This document shows positions 1-10,504 of a stretch of 64,000 nucleotides of DNA, piece after piece. Origin of the DNA: Catonia carolina. Taxonomy: Eukaryota > Arthropoda > Insecta > Hemiptera > Achilidae. A program made the translations under genes and the position numbers. The stretch spans positions 24,357,460 through 24,421,459 of the forward strand of contig JAQMRL010000012.1 in the NCBI GenBank assembly GCA_035578175.1, given 5' to 3'. Below the pieces are notes generated by a model, which saw nothing but the letters and a program-made list of their open reading frames with translations, was not told where the DNA came from and searched no databases. Every line of letters starts with the position of its first letter. The stretch's first letter is position 1.

Positions 1-425
1 GTGGGCGGTACCCACGTGACCAGGAGATCGAGATCTACAAGATAAGCCCTAAATCTCATCGATCTGATAACCAGGTCACGTGTTACAAGCTATCTCAGGT
101 TCCATCGGGGATACGGCTACGGATTAGGGCTTATCTTGTAGATCTCGATCTCCTGGTCACGTAGGTACCGCCCGCATCAAAATCGGCCCAGCGGTTGCGG
201 AGAAAATCGGGTTTGAAAATTTAAAAAAATAAAAAAAAAATGACAAATTTTCAAACCCGATTTTCTCCGCAACCGCTGGACCGATTTTGACGTGGGCGGT
301 ACCCACGTGACCAGGAGATCGAGATCTACATGTCAAGCCCTAATCCGTAGCCGTATCCCCGATGGAACCTGAGATAGCTTGTAACACGTGACCTGATGAT
401 CGGATCGACGAGGTTTAGGTGCCAG
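1..425. repeat. Nested subterminal palindromic modules, left arm
   Basis: A module with the words ACGTGACCAGGAGATCGAGA and TAAGCCCTAA alternates in orientation every 100-200 bp. It appears forward near 10, reversed near 125 and forward again near 300, with a diverged copy near 590. Between modules, a segment around GCGGTTGCGGAGAAAATCGG is itself inverted around an A/T-rich loop near 230, giving a hairpin with arms of roughly 100 bp. The region can therefore fold on itself independently of the large arms. The function is unknown. Confidence 0.85.
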
Positions 426-691
426 CAGGATCCGAACGTTCCGTAGAACGCGTTACGTCCGGTTTCGGGTCTTAGGTTCTTTCGGGATCCGAACAATCGG
501 TAATTTCAGTAATTTCGGTAATTTCGTTTCGGAACACACTGTACTTTAGTTTGTAATCATTGACGTCATTCGTTTTGATGCGGTCGGTACCCACGCGACC
601 GGGAGACCGAGATCTACAAGATAAGCCCTAATCCGTAGGTGAGGAAGGCAACTGTAAAACATCTCACTCCTCGTTTTACTTAGTAAAACAG

Positions 692-1760
692 AAAAAAAGC
701 TGTACGGCTAGCAGGAATAAGCTGCGCAGCTAACAGGAATAAGCTGGAAAAAGCTGCGCAGCTAGCAGGAAAAAGCTGGTCCACTCGGTGAGGAAGGCAA
801 CTGTAAAACATCTCACTCCTCGTTTTACTTAGTAAAACAGAAAAAAGCTACGCAGCTAGCAGGAATAAGCTGCGCAGCTAACAGGAATAAGCTGGAAAAA
901 GCTGCGCAGCTAGCAGGAATAAGCTGGAAAAAGCTGCGCAGCTAGCAGGAAAAAGCTGGAAAAAGCTGCGCAGCTAGCAGGAATAAGCAGGAAAAAGCTG
1001 CGCAGCTAGCAGGAATAAGCAGGAAAAAGCTGCGCAGCTAGCAGGAATAAGCAGGAAAAAGCTGCGCAGCTAGCAGGAATAAGCAGGAAAAAGCTGCGCA
1101 GCTAGCAGGAATAAGCAGGAAAAAGCTGCGCAGCTAGCAGGAATAAGCAGGAAAAAGCTAGCAGGAATAAGCAGGAAAAAGCTGCGCAGCTAGCAGGAAT
1201 AAGCAGGAAAAAGCTGCGCAGCTAGCAGGAAAAAGCTGTGCAGCTAGCAGGAATAAGCAGGAAAAAGCTGCGCAGCTAGCAGGAATAAGCTGGAAAAAGC
1301 TGGAAAAAGCTGCGCAGCTAGCAGGTCAGTCGACTGCGCAGTCGGCTGCGCAGCTTAGGGAGCAGGTCAGTCGACTGCGCAGCTAGCAGGTCAGTCGACT
1401 GCGCAGTCGACTGCGCAGCTTAGGGAGCAGGTCAGTCGACTGCGCAGTCGACTGCGCAGCTTAGAGAGCAGGTCAGTCGACTGCGCAGCTAGCAGGAATA
1501 AACAGGTAAAAGCTGCGCAGCTAGCAGGAATAAGCTGGAAAAAGCTGCGCAGCTAGCAGGAAAAAGCAGGAAAAAGCTGTGCAGCTAGTAGGAAAAAGCT
1601 GCGCAGCTAGCAGGAATAAGCAGGAATAAGCTGCGCAGCTAGCAGGAATAAGCTGGAAAAAGCTGTGCAGCTAGCAGGAATAAGCAAGAAAAAAGCTGCA
1701 CAGCTAGCAGGAAAAAGCTGCGCAGCTAGCAGGAAAAAGCAGGAAAAAGCTACGCAGCTA
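692..1760. repeat. 32-bp satellite array, left arm
   Basis: About 1 kb of a tandem unit of roughly 32 bp, with variants of 20-24 bp. Nearly every unit contains the perfect 14-bp dyad TAGCTGCGCAGCTA. A sub-block near 1325-1490 uses a different unit built on GTCGACTGCGCAG, also dyadic. Two short interruptions carry the SINE-like word GAGGAAGGCAACTGTAAAAC (about 640 and 790). The array is rich in AGCT/GCGC sites and unlike the AT-rich surroundings. It is the only place where the two arms differ in length. Confidence 0.95.
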
Positions 1761-1774
1761 TCGTTTCAATATAA

Positions 1775-1995
1775 AACAATAAGCAACCCCATGACCTAAT
1801 GAGATGAGGATGAGGTGTATGACGTGTACAGACCCAGGCTTACCATTCCCGAGAAAGTATGGTTAATAAACCCCATTCATCAAAGTACACCGGTAACCAC
1901 TGTCTAACATTCAAATCCGAATAAAAGTCACTACCTTTACTAGGATTTGGACCATCGAACCTTCATCTCCAAAAATCAGCTTACATTCGTCCGTC
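1775..1995 (-). repeat. tRNA-derived SINE copy in left arm
   Basis: Same family as 22918-23225. It contains the block reading 'pol III B-box-like, then CCAAATCCTAGTAAAGGTAG' and ends in the word CCCATGACC next to the satellite. Its mirror copy lies at 15418-15640. There is no intact tRNA cloverleaf, so it is a retroposon and not a tRNA gene. Confidence 0.6.
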
Positions 1996-2796
1996 AGGTT
2001 CTTTAGGAATCCGAACAATCGGTAATTTTGATAATGTTGATAATTTCGTTTCGGAACATCCTGTACTTTAGAATATTTTCTTTGTCATCATTGGTTTTTT
2101 GTTTTTTATCTATTTGTTATTGCAATTAATTTTCTAGATGACTCAACTTGTTTATTGTAAATTTAAATGTACAGTTAATTTTCAAAAATTCTCATGTACC
2201 TTCAAATAAAAAAATCAATAGATGTTATAAAATAAAACAGTGAATAAATTACTTGTAGAAAGCTTTTTGTGAATAAAATAAAATGTTGATAAGGAAATCA
2301 TGACGGAACAAAATAATCATCGTAAAAATAATTAATTTTTCCTCTTATACAATGTAGTTTTTTAATGAATGGCGTGATCTATTCTGCTGAAGCATTGAAA
2401 GAACAGAAGAGGTAGAGGTGAAAAAGAGACTAGCCAGAGTTATCTCCTCTGAAAGTAATGAATTTCATTATACATCCAGACCCTGTGGTGAATGAAGTGA
2501 AGGTGACATTTTCAGGGTGGAAAGTAGATGATTTTTGGAGGGTCAGGCATGCTGATAAGCATATTTTCCACTCAGTGAGGAAGGTAAAGGTAAACCGCCT
2601 AAATCCTCGTTTTACTTAGCTAAGCCACTAGAGGTTTAAACTAGCCTTAAGGCTAATGATCTTAACAATCTTTAGAAATTTATAGAAACTCTTTTTGCAA
2701 TCCATAATCTCGCACTCTGGTCATAACAGACAGGTGGAGTGACAAGTTATTTACATTCAATCTGTTTGTTCCAGGGCTAAAATAAATAGTTCTGTT

Positions 2797-4332
2797 TCTT
2801 ATCACATGGTCAGCTAATTAAATGACTGAATCATTTAAGAACAGAAGAGGTAGAGGTGTAAAAGACACTACTCAGAGTTATCTCCTCTGAAAGTAATGAA
2901 TTTTATTATACAGCCAGACCCTGTGGTGAATGAAGTGAAGGTGTCATTTGTAGAGTGGAAAATATGTGCTTTTCAGAGGACCCCGCATGCTGATACATTC
3001 AATCTGTTTGTTCCAGAGCTAAAATAAATAGTTCTGTTTCTTATCACATGATCAGCTAATTAAATGACTGAATCATTTAAGAACAGAAGAGGTAGAGGTG
3101 TAAAAGGCACTAAAAACGAGGAGTGATGTGTTTTACAGTTGCCTTCCTCACTGAGTGGAAAAGTAGGCTTATCAGCATGCCGTGCCCTCTGATTAAAGTT
3201 GGTGGTAAACCATCCAGACTTGAAATGTTAAATATATTTATTAAATGAAACTCTAACGGTACCCTGTTCTATCCATAAATGACACCTTCACTTCATTCAC
3301 CGCAGGGTCTGGCTGTATAATGAAATTCATTATTTTCAGAGAATATAATTCTGATTAGTGTCTTAGGACTGATTTGACCCTGTAGTGGTTTTACTAAGTA
3401 AAACGAGGAGTGAGGTGTTTTACAGTTACCTTCCTCACTAAGTAAAAAAAAGTACGCTTATCAGCATGCTGCACCCTCTGAAAAGCGCATATCTTACACT
3501 CTGCAAATGTCACCTCCGCATCATTCACCATAAGGTCCGGCTGTATAATGAAATTCATTACTTTCATATAATAAATTTCTGAATGACCTACATACATAAT
3601 ACAGATTGTTTAAAATTATTATCAAATCATTTTTGGAATAAACTCCGTGTTCGGATCAGCCATAAAAATATCGTCCTATCTTATCACATGGTCAGCTAAT
3701 TAAATGACTGAATCATTTAAGAACAGAAGAGGTAGAGGTGTAAAAGACACTAATCAGAGTTATCTCCTCTGAAAGTAATGAATTTTATTATACAGCCAGA
3801 CCCTGTGGTGAATGAAGTGAAGGTGTCATTTGTAGAGTGGAAAATATGCGCTTTTCAGAGGACCCGGCATGCTGATACATTCAATCTGTTTGTTCCAGAG
3901 CTAAAATAAATAGTTCTGTTTCTTATCACATGATCAGCTAATTAAATGACTGAATCATTTAAGAACAGAAGAGGTAGAGGTGTAAAAGGCACTAAAAACG
4001 AGGAGTGATGTGTTTTACAGTTGCCTTCCTCACTGAGTGGAAAAGTAGGCTTATCAGCATGCCGTGCCCTCTGATTAAAGTTGGTGGTAAACCATCCAGA
4101 CTTGAAATGTTAAATATATTTATTAAATGAAACTCTAACGGTACCCTGTTCTATCCATAAATGACACCTTCACTTCATTCACCGCAGGGTCTGGCTGTAT
4201 AATGAAATTCATTATTTTCAGAGAATATAATTCTGATTAGTGTCTTAGGACTGATTTGACCCTGTAGTGGTTTTACTAAGTAAAACGAGGAGTGAGGTGT
4301 TTTACAGTTACCTTCCTCACTAAGTAAAAAAG
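2797..4332. repeat. 882-bp-spaced direct duplication of SINE-like blocks, left arm
   Basis: About 654 bp is repeated directly (2797-3450 and 3679-4332; offset 882 bp), separated by about 228 bp of related sequence. The block is built from pieces of the dispersed SINE-like repeat (gaatttcattatacagcc, cagtgaggaaggcaa words) in both orientations. Small ORFs of about 67 codons here are repeat-derived and not genes. The mirror copies are 13081-13734 and 13963-14616. Confidence 0.85.
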
Positions 4333-4462
4333 CAAAGCGTCTCAAAAATTGGTCCTATGATTTTTTAAATCGTCTGGTTTACTCAATTTTTTCCAGTATC
4401 TACTTAGGTAGCAAAAACACGAGGGTGAGATTTTATAAAACAATAGCAGTGTCCTCGTTTTA

Positions 4463-4645
4463 CTCGTTAGGTTCTTTCGGGATCCGAACAATCGGTAATT
4501 TTGATAATTTCGTTTCGGAACACCCTGTACTTTAGAATATTCACATTGTCATCATTGGTTTTTGTTTTTATCTATTTGTTATTGCAATTAATTTTTCTAG
4601 ATGACTCAACTTGTCTATTGTAAATTTAAATGTACAGTTAATTTT
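4463..4645 (+). repeat. Direct repeat of arm sequence at the edge of the central region
   Basis: About 180 bp closely matching 1997-2200 of the left arm and, for its first 90 bp, 469-560. It begins with the word GGTTCTTTCGGGATCCGAAC. It lies just inside the left inner breakpoint and has no partner on the right side of the centre. The centre therefore carries a third, unpaired copy of an arm module directly upstream of the promoter. Confidence 0.8.
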
Positions 4646-4819
4646 TCAAAATGATGCAATGTATTATTCATTAAAGTCACGAGCCACCTACTCAGCAATT
4701 AGTTGTTTGTTTCAATGTTTGTTTCAATCTTAAAAAACCATCAACGTCATACCGCGTGTTATTATATATCGAACCGTGGACTCAGCGATTCCAATGCAAC
4801 AGCATGGGGGTATTATATG

Positions 4820-4850
4820 TATAAAAGGCCTCCGATTTTCCCATTGCGTC
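4820..4850 (+). promoter_or_regulatory. TATA promoter of the central gene
   Basis: A strong TATAAAAG box is followed about 30 bp later by a likely start site near 4850. CGTCA words resembling half cAMP-response elements occur at about 4753 and 4846. Fits a pol II core promoter; no direct evidence of use. Confidence 0.6.
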
Positions 4851-4914
4851 ATAACTCCGCTAACTGATCCTGCACTGCTAGAAGAGTTTCTCTACCTGCT
4901 ACGCTGCTAGTCAT
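4850..4914 (+). other. Probable non-coding first exon of the central gene
   Basis: Lies between the TATA-defined start and a consensus donor GTGAGT at 4915. It contains no ATG. Its 3' partner could be the acceptors at 5776, 6142 or 6599, or an acceptor upstream of 5746/6112. Intron 1 (4915 onward) is AT-rich with scattered CAA/CAT triplet runs near 5066 and 5385 that look like further exon remnants. Confidence 0.5.
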
Positions 4915-5454
4915 GTGAGTGTTATTTTACTTTAAGCAAACAAATTGAACTTTAAATATTTTTAAATGTTAAAAGACTTTACCTTGTCTAGTTGAACTTA
5001 GAACGAAAAGTAAAACCTAAATGGATAATACATTGTTGGTCTGCAACATCGCCAGTTGTAACCGTTGTTGCTACATCAACAACAACACCAGTGTTAGCGT
5101 TTATTATTACAAGTTCGGAATAACAATTTCCATACCTAAATTAAATCGTGTTAACTTCATGTCAGTAGTTTAGTAACGCGTGTAAAACGCTAGCACACTG
5201 ATTATTTAGTCTGTTGTGTTAATCTGCATCAGCAACCACAACAACCGATTGTTACTTAAACGTAGAACTAAATAAATTTGAACTTAAAATATCTAAATTA
5301 AATCGCCCTAACTTCATGTCGATAGTTTAGTAACGCATATAAAACGTTTGTACACTGAATATTTAGTCTGTCGTTTTAATCTGCAACAACAACAACGATT
5401 GTGACTTACAACAACTAACAACAACAACAGCAAAATCAATTTAGGGATCAGTAG

Positions 5455-6420
5455 CTTATATTGTAAAGGTTGGTCTTATTATAAATACTAAACCGGAATA
5501 ATAATGTACATGCTAAAAAATAAAGGGCGATTTCTTTTAACTGCACGCGTATAGTTTAGCAAGGCGAATTCGAATAAATATCTATTTTGCTTATATTGTA
5601 AAGGTTGGTCTTATTATAAATACTAAACCGGAATAATAATGTACATGCTAAAAAATAAAGGGCGATTTCTTTTAACCGCGTGCGTATAGTTTAGCAAGGT
5701 GAATTCGAATAAATATCTATTTTATATACGTTTGGCTAGTCTCTAATGTGTGTTTCTGTTTTTGTCATCGTTTCAGTTTGCAACTACAGCAACAACATCA
5801 ACAACAACATCAACAACATCAACAACAACAACAACACCAACAACAGCAACAACACCTCCATCACCACCGTCACCGCTACCACCACCACCATCACCAGCAA
5901 CAACAGCGTTACGCGCAGACCTTCGTTTAAAGGTTAGCCTTATATTTAAATACGATATTTGTACTAACTAAATACGATTAAATTAGCATTGTATAATCAT
6001 TGTACTGAATATTACTAAAAATTAAGGGCGATTTCTTTTAACCGCATGCGGGTAGTTTAGCAAGGTGAATTCAAATAAATATCTATTTTATATACGTTTC
6101 ACTAGTCTCTAATGTATGTTTCTGTTTTTGTCTCCGTTTCAGTTTGCGACAACAACAACAACAACATCAACATCATCATCATCATCAACAACAACAACAT
6201 CAACAACAACACCAACAACAACATCAACAACAACAACACCAACAACAACAGCAACAACAACACCACCATCACCACCGTCACCGCTACCACCGCCACCCCC
6301 CATCTCCAGCTTTAAAGGTTAGCCTTATATTTAAATACGATATTTACATACGATTAGATTAGCATTGTATAATCATTGTACTGAATATTATATCATGCTA
6401 ATAATTATAGTAGCCTTTAC
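5455..6420 (+). repeat. Tandem exon-intron array with CAA/CAT/CAC triplet exons
   Basis: Four tandem units are visible. Two truncated intron-only units (5455-5587 and 5588-5724) each begin at a former exon end AAAG before a GTTGGTC donor. Two complete units follow, with exons 5777-5932 and 6143-6317. The complete units share the pyrimidine tract and CAG acceptor, the triplet-repeat exon, an AAAG-GTTAGCC donor, and downstream intron sequence containing AAGGGCGATTTCTTTTAAC. The exon triplets read as Asn/Ile, Gln/His or Thr/Ser/Pro depending on frame. Only the second copy has an ATG in the Thr/Pro frame (6116), and only it ends in the phase that joins to the 6600 exon. Confidence 0.75.
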
Positions 6421-6844
6421 TATAATTATACCTAAAACTAGAAGTTTGAGTAACTACGAGAGGCAATTAATATGCTAGTGCACCGTCACCTAAAACGTAA
6501 AGTTCGAACTTGCTGTAGTAACTAAAAGAGACGAATTATATGCCTGTGTACCGTCGGGAAACTTTGATAGACGATGAACCGTCGTTTTTGTTTTTCCAGC
6601 AAGTATGCGGTCTTGTAGAGTGGTGCTCCCCAAAATACAAGGGCGGATTTGGGGGCACAGGCTCCAAGCTGGAGAGATTCAGGCCCTCATATTCATGCCT
6701 GAGGCTGGGGACTGCATGACTGCATGGATAGACCTGCGTACTCTTTGGGAGCTGGGGTTGTACGAGGAATTTCGTACATATCTAGATTCCCGTCGACCTA
6801 CAACCCCGAGGAGGATCCGGTCTAGGAGAAGAAGGAGATATTGA
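6116..6844 (+). CDS. Central-gene ORF 1: Thr/Pro-rich protein with Arg-rich tail (spliced)
   Basis: Predicted join of 6116..6317 and 6600..6844 (donor AAAG|GTTAGC, acceptor TTTTTCCAG|CAAG), 148 aa. Residues 1-11 are hydrophobic (MFLFLSPFQFA) and could be a weak signal sequence. Residues 12-50 are almost all Thr/Ser and 50-65 mostly Pro; residues 70-148 form a compact domain with Trp and Cys that ends in a basic run (RRIRSRRRRRY). Phase supports the splice: only the Thr/Pro frame joins to the 79-codon ORF, whose own ATG at 6605 is an alternative start. A Thr/Pro stalk with a basic end suggests a structural or nucleic-acid-binding protein, but I do not recognise the family. The 3' exon is GC-richer than its surroundings. 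A donor follows the stop at 6849, so more exons lie downstream. Confidence 0.5.
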
Positions 6845-7062
6845 AATAGGTAATTTTTATTATTTAGATACGGTATTCATACGATAAAGGAATAAATATA
6901 TGTTTTTGCAGTAACTCCTCCATCAACATCAACATCCCAGCACCCTCCTTCGCTCTTTTAGTTCGTTGAAGGTCGAGGAAGGTGTAATTGCTGGGATGTT
7001 GTTATATATTGACCTATCGTATTTCATCCGAAAGGTACTAATGCTAAATGTTCTCTTTACAG

Positions 7063-7116
7063 ATGAATCGTGCCCCAGCTGCGTCCCAGATGAATCGTGC
7101 CCCAGCTGCGTCCCAG
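7063..7116 (+). repeat. Exact 27-bp tandem duplication over the ORF 2 start
   Basis: Two perfect copies of a 27-bp unit starting with ATGAATCGTGCCCC, each carrying its own in-frame ATG. Translation can begin at either, giving 378 or 369 aa. Perfect identity implies a recent event. Confidence 0.95.
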
Positions 7117-8199
7117 GAATTGGCAAGACTGGAAGCTGCAAGACTGTTTGACGAGGTGTTGGGGGCAGCTAGAAACATGCCGGTAATAAACTTGGACGAC
7201 GAGCGGCCCGAAGTCGAGGTATTACCGGCGCGACCAGCTCCTCAACCACCTCGGCAACCAGTCGAGATTCCAGTCGAGGTCCCAGCTCCTCAGCCACCTC
7301 AGCCACTAGCCGAGATGCGGCCGGAGGTCGTGCAGGTTGAACAGGAGGTGCAAGTGCTCGAACCTGCGGCGCAGCGGCCGGAGGCCGTTCAGGTCGAGCA
7401 TGAGATTCAGGTGATCGAACCTGAACCGCAGCCTGTTCAACCGGCCCAGCCTGTTCAACCGGCCCATCCGGCAGTGGAGCAACCGGCCCAATTACCAGCC
7501 CGAATGCTCAGTTTGTTAGATGTAGTTGTTCAGTATTATATATTCGGGTTGGTAACCCTAGCGAAATGGGAGGACGCGATCGCTAGGGTGGGCGGTAGGG
7601 AACCCGACAGTTGTAAAAGGCTGTCCCTTGGCATCTTCGAATTTTGTAAAGTGATAAAATTGAAGATGCTCTTGCCCATCTTCAATGAGAACAACCAGAT
7701 GGGTGTCTTGGAGAAGATGGACGAGAGGTTAACTGTCGGTTTCCTGTTGGAATGCGCACGGGCCGCGCCTGCTTCCGAGGAGAAACAGTACCGGGAGCAG
7801 GATGTTAACGAATTATGGGAACTCCTGAGGGCCAGGCCGGCCAAACGACCCATAGCCGAGCTCTTCGAGGATGCAGGTCCCTCACGGGAACCATCATCTT
7901 ACTCGGAGACCGTAGAGCTCAAAACGGACCAGAAACATTACAACGCGTGGTCCGCGCCTAAGAGGGGTAAATACCTCATGCGGATTGAGCTCTTTGAGAC
8001 GAGCGAGATCGAGGGATTGTCCTCCAGGGACAGATCCAGTCGGGTGAAGAGCAGAGTCGAGTTAGTCGCCAACGAGGATGACCCTCGTTTGAAGGCTGTC
8101 GACGATGTTATTCATAGCACGCTGGAATCGATCTTGAGTGACCGAGGCAGCAAAAAAATAGTACGTAAAATCGCTGCAGTGAAGCCTCGGGTAGAATGA
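7063..8199 (+). CDS. Central-gene ORF 2: GC-rich protein of unknown family, 378 aa
   Basis: The ATG follows a good acceptor directly (TTCTCTTTACAG). An upstream in-frame ATG at 7048 lies within that acceptor and is less likely. Residues 1-18 are an exact duplicate of MNRAPAASQ; residues about 45-150 are Pro/Gln/Val/Glu-rich with two 19-residue imperfect repeats (EVVQVEQEVQVLEP and EAVQVEHEIQVIEP cores). Residues about 155-378 look globular, with helices, one central Cys-containing segment (SLGIFEFCKVIKL) and a basic C-terminus (GSKKIVRKIAAVKPRVE). No transmembrane segment or known catalytic motif is visible. Codons favour G/C at third positions, unlike the AT-rich PP1 and hydrolase genes in this window, which suggests foreign origin or strong selection. 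Not recognised as transposase, integrase, polymerase or a familiar capsid. The uninterrupted 1.1-kb frame shows it is maintained. Confidence 0.75.
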   Translation: MNRAPAASQMNRAPAASQELARLEAARLFDEVLGAARNMPVINLDDERPEVEVLPARPAPQPPRQPVEIPVEVPAPQPPQPLAEMRPEVVQVEQEVQVLEPAAQRPEAVQVEHEIQVIEPEPQPVQPAQPVQPAHPAVEQPAQLPARMLSLLDVVVQYYIFGLVTLAKWEDAIARVGGREPDSCKRLSLGIFEFCKVIKLKMLLPIFNENNQMGVLEKMDERLTVGFLLECARAAPASEEKQYREQDVNELWELLRARPAKRPIAELFEDAGPSREPSSYSETVELKTDQKHYNAWSAPKRGKYLMRIELFETSEIEGLSSRDRSSRVKSRVELVANEDDPRLKAVDDVIHSTLESILSDRGSKKIVRKIAAVKPRVE

Positions 8200-8272
8200 C
8201 GGGAGTGTGCATTCCATCATAGTATTAGTATTATCAGTATTAAGTATCAGTATTGTAGTATAATAATAGTAT

Positions 8273-8278
8273 AATAAA
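8273..8278 (+). terminator. Poly(A) signal of the central gene
   Basis: AATAAA lies 74 bp after the ORF 2 stop, in an AT-rich stretch of TAGTATTA-like short repeats. It closes a transcription unit of about 3.4 kb from the TATA box. Confidence 0.6.
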
Positions 8279-8809
8279 GCATTACACGGTTTATCATTGT
8301 TATCATTTCAAAGCACCATACTTTTCCCGTCAAACTAAAACATACGGTTTTACAGGAAATAAGCACGGTCTATACCTTACATAGACTTGAATACCCGCAT
8401 TTACGGAGACTCTACAGTCTTGAATTTCAGTAAAAACCTTAATGTATGCATGACATTACAACGACCTGAAGAACAGGTATGGATCGTAAAATCGATTTCC
8501 TGTGCACGGATACTCCGTGTTAATTTACATAAAAATTGTCCTATAAGTATGTTAAAGATAGAATGTATGTTAAAATATGTCTTGTCAAGTTAATTGTAGT
8601 GTTCTATCTTTGTGAAAGTTTATCGCGTAACGCCAAGTTTAAGGTCATTGTTAGTAGGATAATTTGTTTCATAAATGTTTATAAATTTGTTAAGAACTAA
8701 ATATGATTTAATGCCAGTTCTAAATACAATGTTTTGGCTATTATAAAAAAGAAAAATTAGGTAATGAAAGGTGTACATAAATCCGAGAACATTCAATAAT
8801 TAATGAGAC

Positions 8810-10095
8810 AAATTTTGGTGTAGAGAAGAAAGTAAAAGTACCATTTACAGGTTGGAAAGTGTGTGCTTTTCGGAGGGTCTGGCATGCTGATAAGCATACT
8901 CTTTCAACTCAGCGAGGAAGGCAATGGTAAACCACCTCACACGCCGATTTACTTAATACCCACAAGAGGTGGGTAAAGTGCTAAATTATTATTTGCGCTC
9001 GATCTGTTAGTTCTAGGCCTACAAAAAATAGTTCTGTTTATTATTACTAGGTCATCCAATTATATGACTGAAGCATTTAAGAACAGAATAGGTATAATTG
9101 TAAAAGGCACTAGTCACCGGTAGTTCGAAAAATAAGCACTTGGTCCTGTAATATAATTTACATATGATTTTAACTAACAAAACGTTTGATGTATCATGGC
9201 AAAAAAAAATTGCCTACATTAAAATAAGCTTGGTCTCTGGCCTGAACTGAAATAAAATATCTCATTTTATTTTAAAATACGAACGTAAAAAATTAAGTAT
9301 AATGTACTTACGACTAAATAATAATATTTTAAAATTGAATTAATTAATTACTTAATCTGCATAATTATAAAGGTTATCTGTTGTTTGACCTTTTTTCTTT
9401 ATTCAAGCAATGTATGTTACGATACACTCGTACTATGTAAATGTAAGTCCATTGTTCGCTCTGTAGGCCGCACAAGAGACAAATTATTATTTGCACTAGA
9501 TCTGATAGTTCCAGGGCTATAAAAAATAGTTCTGTTTCTTATTACTAGGTCAGTAAATTATATGACTGAATCATTTAAAAACAGAAGAGGTAGAATTGTA
9601 AAAGACGCTAGTCATCTAGAGCTATTTATCTAAGAGCTATTTCCTGCGAGAGTAATGAATTTCATTATACAGCCAGGCCCTATGCATTTAACGGGCTCTA
9701 GCCTGTAGAAATTTTATGCGCTATAAATTTAGCATAAACATAAAATAGTTTTGTTTCTTATCCCGCGGTCAGTCAATTTAATGACTAAATCATTAAAGAA
9801 CAGAAGAGGCAAAGGTGTAAAAGATACTAATCAGAGTTTTCTCCTCTGAAAGAAATGAATTTCATTTTACAGTTGGACCCTGTGGTGAATGAAGCGGTGG
9901 TATCATTTGCGGAGTGTAAAATATATGTTTTTCAGAGGGCCTGTCATGCTGATAAGCGTACTTTTCCACTCAGCGAGTTGTGGCAATGGTAAACCACCTC
10001 GCACATCGTTTTATTTAGTAAAAACCTCTACAGGTTCAAACCTCTACAGGTTAACCTCTACAGGTTAAAACGTTTCAACCTCTACAGGTTAAAAC
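8810..10095 (+). repeat. Cluster of dispersed SINE-like repeat fragments
   Basis: Partial copies of the repeat seen complete at 35108-35480. They lie at about 8810-8960, 8985-9115, 9480-9690 and 9765-10030 and are marked by GAATTTCATTATACAG, CATGCTGATAAGC and GGTAAACCACCTC words. The last is followed by four to five short direct repeats of AACCTCTACAGGTT (10030-10092). No gene is supported here. Confidence 0.75.
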
Positions 10096-10504
10096 GTATA
10101 GATCCGGTGAAAACTCTTATAGAAAAAACTCTGATCTTCAACGTACTTGAACACCAATTTTTATGAAAAGCCTGGATGGACTAACAGACGTTTAAAAACT
10201 ACATTGTCGGAAAACCGGCTAAAAACTGATTAATTTATTCCGTAAATTGCTGAAGGTATCTCCTATTATTTTTTAAATAAAACAATCTAAATCAAACCAA
10301 TCAATGCAGGAAAGAACAGGCTTTAATTTAGTGTATTGTTCAAAAATCTTGGTAATGTTTTTTGAGATAAAGCTCTACAAACGACTGCGAGAAGGTTGTA
10401 CGCCGCAAACTTTAAAAAGTGTTTTTACAAGAAAACAACCTTCCCAAGAATTTCAGCAGACATTGCGCCTATCCTATCTTGTAGAGCATAAAAAATGAGT
10501 TAAT

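Larger units (their letters stand above)
1..4451 (+). repeat. Left arm of the giant inverted repeat
   Basis: Reverse complement of 12962-17452. Identity was complete in all blocks I compared by eye: the inner end, both SINE-like duplicates including their private single-base variants, the SINE, the satellite edges and the subterminal modules. The inner breakpoint is abrupt: the arms agree through the bases at 4451 and 12962 and diverge immediately after. The arm is about 40 bp shorter than its partner. This is explained by one missing 32-bp satellite unit plus one unit with an 8-bp internal deletion near 1150. Confidence 0.93.

Noticed and set aside
692..1760. CRISPR-like array
   Set aside because: The repeats have no unique spacers and the DNA is eukaryotic; it is a satellite.
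3394..3597. 67-codon ORF present identically in both arms (mirror at 13816-14019)
   Set aside because: It is built entirely from the dispersed SINE-like repeat (gaatttcattatacagcc and gaggaagg words) and appears twice only because the arms are mirror images.
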